A stretch of 32,762 nt of DNA from Thermoplasmata archaeon (GTDB lineage: Archaea > Thermoplasmatota > Thermoplasmata > Thermoplasmatales > Thermoplasmataceae). The position numbers were made by a program, and so were the translations under genes. This document shows, piece after piece, positions 29,195-32,762 of this stretch (position 1 is the first letter of the stretch; every line of letters begins with the position of its first letter). A model generated the notes under the pieces. The model searched no databases. It was given only the letters and a program-made list of their open reading frames with translations, and was not told the origin of the DNA. The DNA lies in NCBI GenBank assembly GCA_021799185.1, contig JAJZAW010000005.1:1-32762 (forward strand), given 5' to 3'.

Positions 29195-32100
29195 CTCTCC
29201 ACCTCCATATTTCCCGATTCGGGGATGGATTTCTCAAAGACATCCGTGTTTTCTCCATCAAAGCTTGTTACCACAACCACGTGATCAGCATATTTCAGCA
29301 TTGCCTTTCTCAGGGATACAGAAAAGACCTGGGAAGTGTTTGAATTGAGCTTGAACATCTTCCCCACATGCTCTGCATTTGAACCATCAAGAAACATGTC
29401 AACCTCATCCAGATAGTAAATTGGAGAAGGATTGATTCTCTGCACAGCAAGGATGAATGAAAGTGCTGTGAGGCTTTTCTCCCCGCCACTCAGCGCCTCA
29501 ATCTTGGAAAAGCTCTTTCCCTTAGGCTTCGCCCTGATGAATATTTCAGAATTGAGTGGATCTGATTCATTGCTCATTTCAAGGCTTGCTTCGCCGCCTC
29601 CAGATATCTCTCCATATATGGATTTCATGTTCTCATTTATGGCCCCGTACATCTCCATGAAGATCTTCTCTTTCTGATGATTAAGCCTTCCCATCAGTAT
29701 TTCCAGATCTGATTTCTCCTGGGAAAGGCTGTCCATTTCCCTGGCAAGAGCCTCAAGATCGGCTGATATCTGCTGGTATTCTGCAACTGCTTTCTGGTTC
29801 ACGGGACCAAGCTCTACAAGTTCTGCATTCCTTGCGTCAAGTTCACGCTTTGCCTCCTGGATGTACCTTTTATCCGGGAGTATTTCACCTCCCACTTCAG
29901 CCATCTGGTGATCCAGATCCTGTATTCGTGACTGGAGGTTCTCGATCTTGAGCCTGGATGAAAGTATTAGATCATTCTTTGTTCCAATTCCTGCCTTTTC
30001 ACTTTCGATGCCTTCCTTTATTCGGGCAATTTCAGATTCATTGGCATTTAATGCGTCAACGATCTCCCGGGATTTCTCTGAAATTTCAGATTCAACCGCC
30101 CTGAGTTTCTCAAGATCCGATCTCTGCTGTGCCAGCGTGGCAGAGGAAGCAGCAATATCTGCCTCAAGCTTTATCTTCTCCTGGCTGTTTATTCGGATCC
30201 TTTCTCTTATTTCCTCTGATTTCTGCCTTATGTGCGAAATATCGTTTCCTATCTTCACGATCTCAGCAGAAAAGTCACTTTCCCTAGACCGGAGCGATGT
30301 TAGTTCTGCCTCCAGGGCATTCTCCTTTTCTGCAAACTGCGGCGAAATTTCACGTATCTGATCAAATATTGCTGATTTGTCTGATTCAAGGCGGGAAATC
30401 TTCACGCGTATCTCCTTTGATTCCCTGTCATTGTCGGAGAGTTTCCCATCAGCTTCCGAAAGTTTCCTGTTAAGGCCGGAAATCCTTGAACTGAGTTCCT
30501 CCAGCTTCGGCTTCCCTTCATCGACCAGTTTTTTCCACTGCTGTATTTCAGCAGATCTTGACCCCTCGTTCCTTGAAGTTTCCCTGAGCTTCTGTGAGAT
30601 TTCATCAAATTCTGATTCTACCTGTGGAATTTCAGCATTAATGGAATCCAATTCTGCCGATATTTCCCTTATCTTCGCCGACAGTTCTGAAATTCTTGCA
30701 TCGAGGTTTTCCTGGGACTTCCCCCTGTCCTGATAGCCGCCGGTTATTGCGCCGCTGGCCTCAAATATATCGCCATCCATGGTTACCAGGCGGACCCCAA
30801 CCATGTATTTTCTCGCGGTTGGCACATCGCGTACTATGACAGTATCCTGGACTGCATACCAGATAATCCCCTCATATTTCTGGTCAAAGGTTATTTTCTC
30901 AAATGCATAGCCCATCGCGCCATCTGATGACCTGACAGTGATTGCTTTTCCCCGTGGCCTGCCTCCGAGAACCTTGTTCAGAGGGAGAAATGTCATTTTG
31001 CCGGCCTTCTCTCTTTTAAGCAGATCCAGGCACTGTTCGGCAACAGCGTCATCTTCCACAACAACAGAATTTAGTCTGGCCCCGGCTGCAGCCTCTATTG
31101 CCGGCCTGAATTCTTCAGGAAAAGTTACCAGTTCCCTTATGGTTCCGTGTATTCCCTGTATTTTATTCTGATTCCTTGCGCCAAGGATAGTTGCAACTGC
31201 ACGATTTGCAGATCCAGACCTTGATGAAATCTGTGATTGAAGCTGCGAATGCTCCCTTCCGGCTGAATTAAGCTCTGCCTGAAGAACGTCCTTTCTTTTT
31301 CTAAGTTCTTCAAGCCTGCGCTTCAAATCATAGTACCTGAATGACAGTTTCTCAGTGTTTTCCTTTGAACTGCCAGAATCTTTCTCAATTTCCTTGAGTC
31401 GCCACGCAGCGTCCCTGACCTGAAACTCAAGGTCCTTCTTTTTTTCCTCAAGTGAGCCAAGTTCAGCAACAACACCGGAACGTTCTGCCTGTATTCTGTC
31501 CCTTTCCTCCATCAGGTGATCTATCTGCCCGTTAAGTTCCCTGATTGAGCTGTCCTTCTCCTTTATGTCCTCCTGTTTTTTCAAAATTTCAGTAGAACTT
31601 CGACTGTTCTTATCCCGGATTGATTTCAGCTCCTGGGAAATTTTATTGATTTTAGAACGTATTTCCTCAAGGGTTCTGCTGTTTTCATCAAGATTGGACT
31701 GAAGCCATTCCAGGCTTCGTGAGGTCTTTTCAAGTTCCCTGCTGTCCCCCTCCATCTGATCGGAAATACCCCTTATTCTCTCCTGGCCGTTTTCAACCCT
31801 TATTCCGGTCTCGGCTATGGCGACGCGCTGGTTTTCAATCTGCTCCCTGATCTCGCGCAGTTGAGAATTGCCTGAGACTTCCAGTCTCTGCTTCAGGTCT
31901 CCGTTCTCGTCCTCCAGGGATTTAAGCTGCTGGTTCATGGCAGCTATCCGGGATTCAATGTCAACAATCTCCCGCATAAGCTGATCAATATTTCTTGAAT
32001 GTGACGCGACTTCCCTCTGCATACCTTCCTTTTCAATGTTGAGAATTGTCATTCTGAGGTTTCTTATTGCCCATGACAATTTCTCATACCTTTCTGCCAC

Positions 32101-32739
32101 AACTTTCTCAGCCTCAAGATCCTGCTTGCGCTTCCTTGTCTGATCCAGAAGAACCTCCAGTCGCCCCAGATTTTCGTTTATTGAGAGAATATCTCCCTGC
32201 GCCTTCTCTATCTGGACATCAAAACTCTCTATTCCTGAGATGGATTCCAGAAGCTTTCTGCGCTCAAACCCGGTCATCTTAACGATGTTGTTGATATCTC
32301 CCTGAAGAACAAAGCTGTATGAGTCCAGGTAAATGTGCAGGGAATCCAGGAGATCTGCCACATCAGTATGCCTTACCCTCTGGCCATTAATATAATAATT
32401 GGATTTGTAACCATCCATTTCAGCTACCAGTTCACGTTTAAGGATCACCTTTCTGTCCTCAGGGGCCTTCTCAGGATCTTCAGTATCCAGCGTTACGGTG
32501 ACGCTGCAGTAATCTCTGTTGTGTTTATCGTCTGACGACTTATGAATCAGATCACCCAGCCTTTCTGCCCTGACTGCCTTTGATGATCTTGTGCCCAGAA
32601 CGAACAGAAGCGAATCCCCAATGTTGCTCTTCCCACTGCCATTTGGGCCACTTATCACAGTGAACCCTTTTCTGAACACTATTCTCTTCCTGACTCCGAA
32701 CGATTTAAAATTATGAAGCTCTAGAGATTCCAGAAACAT
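29191..32739 (-). CDS. smc: Chromosome segregation protein SMC
   Basis: 1182 aa; GPNGSGKSNIGDSLLFVLG (Walker A), long coiled coils, hinge (GIHGTIRELV...), LSGGEKSLTALSFILAVQRINPSPIYYLDEVDMFLD. Confidence 0.97.
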   Translation of the reverse strand: MFLESLELHNFKSFGVRKRIVFRKGFTVISGPNGSGKSNIGDSLLFVLGTRSSKAVRAERLGDLIHKSSDDKHNRDYCSVTVTLDTEDPEKAPEDRKVILKRELVAEMDGYKSNYYINGQRVRHTDVADLLDSLHIYLDSYSFVLQGDINNIVKMTGFERRKLLESISGIESFDVQIEKAQGDILSINENLGRLEVLLDQTRKRKQDLEAEKVVAERYEKLSWAIRNLRMTILNIEKEGMQREVASHSRNIDQLMREIVDIESRIAAMNQQLKSLEDENGDLKQRLEVSGNSQLREIREQIENQRVAIAETGIRVENGQERIRGISDQMEGDSRELEKTSRSLEWLQSNLDENSRTLEEIRSKINKISQELKSIRDKNSRSSTEILKKQEDIKEKDSSIRELNGQIDHLMEERDRIQAERSGVVAELGSLEEKKKDLEFQVRDAAWRLKEIEKDSGSSKENTEKLSFRYYDLKRRLEELRKRKDVLQAELNSAGREHSQLQSQISSRSGSANRAVATILGARNQNKIQGIHGTIRELVTFPEEFRPAIEAAAGARLNSVVVEDDAVAEQCLDLLKREKAGKMTFLPLNKVLGGRPRGKAITVRSSDGAMGYAFEKITFDQKYEGIIWYAVQDTVIVRDVPTARKYMVGVRLVTMDGDIFEASGAITGGYQDRGKSQENLDARISELSAKIREISAELDSINAEIPQVESEFDEISQKLRETSRNEGSRSAEIQQWKKLVDEGKPKLEELSSRISGLNRKLSEADGKLSDNDRESKEIRVKISRLESDKSAIFDQIREISPQFAEKENALEAELTSLRSRESDFSAEIVKIGNDISHIRQKSEEIRERIRINSQEKIKLEADIAASSATLAQQRSDLEKLRAVESEISEKSREIVDALNANESEIARIKEGIESEKAGIGTKNDLILSSRLKIENLQSRIQDLDHQMAEVGGEILPDKRYIQEAKRELDARNAELVELGPVNQKAVAEYQQISADLEALAREMDSLSQEKSDLEILMGRLNHQKEKIFMEMYGAINENMKSIYGEISGGGEASLEMSNESDPLNSEIFIRAKPKGKSFSKIEALSGGEKSLTALSFILAVQRINPSPIYYLDEVDMFLDGSNAEHVGKMFKLNSNTSQVFSVSLRKAMLKYADHVVVVTSFDGENTDVFEKSIPESGNMEVES

Positions 32740-32762
32740 GTTTCCATCTGTCTGACAGTTGT

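Noticed and set aside
29432-31171. Series of + strand serine/phenylalanine-rich ORFs opposite smc
   Set aside because: Composition is the antisense shadow of Glu/Lys/Ile-rich SMC coiled coil; smc motifs are unambiguous.

Overview
The window looks like euryarchaeal chromosome, probably Thermoplasmatales-like (inferred from protein character, not searched). It has two parts. Positions 1 to ~7.4 kb look AT-rich and accessory: a winged-helix + nucleotidyltransferase (AbiE-like) pair, decayed coding debris, an APC amino-acid permease, a heavily eroded IS5-type transposase, a wHTH ORF with no obvious start, and a secreted/membrane protein pair. From ~7.6 kb to the end it is dense core genome: radical SAM protein, YhfC-like membrane protein, YbjQ, class I aminotransferase, RaSEA-like radical SAM, PD-(D/E)XK nuclease, thiL, ileS, nadM-type NMN adenylyltransferase, M20 peptidase, proS, HAD phosphatase, radB, fen1 (with PIP box), a tiny AbrB protein missing from the ORF track, tyrS, scpA and smc. 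The most notable observation is a Cas4-like nuclease apparently split into two ATGA-overlapping genes (27576..28378, minus strand). The first Fe-S cysteine and the GxxxH motif are in one half; the D, ExK and three-cysteine motifs are in the other. Each half carries one transmembrane helix at the junction, consistent with a membrane-hairpin-tethered nuclease cotranscribed with smc-scpA. No CRISPR array, rRNA or convincing tRNA was seen.
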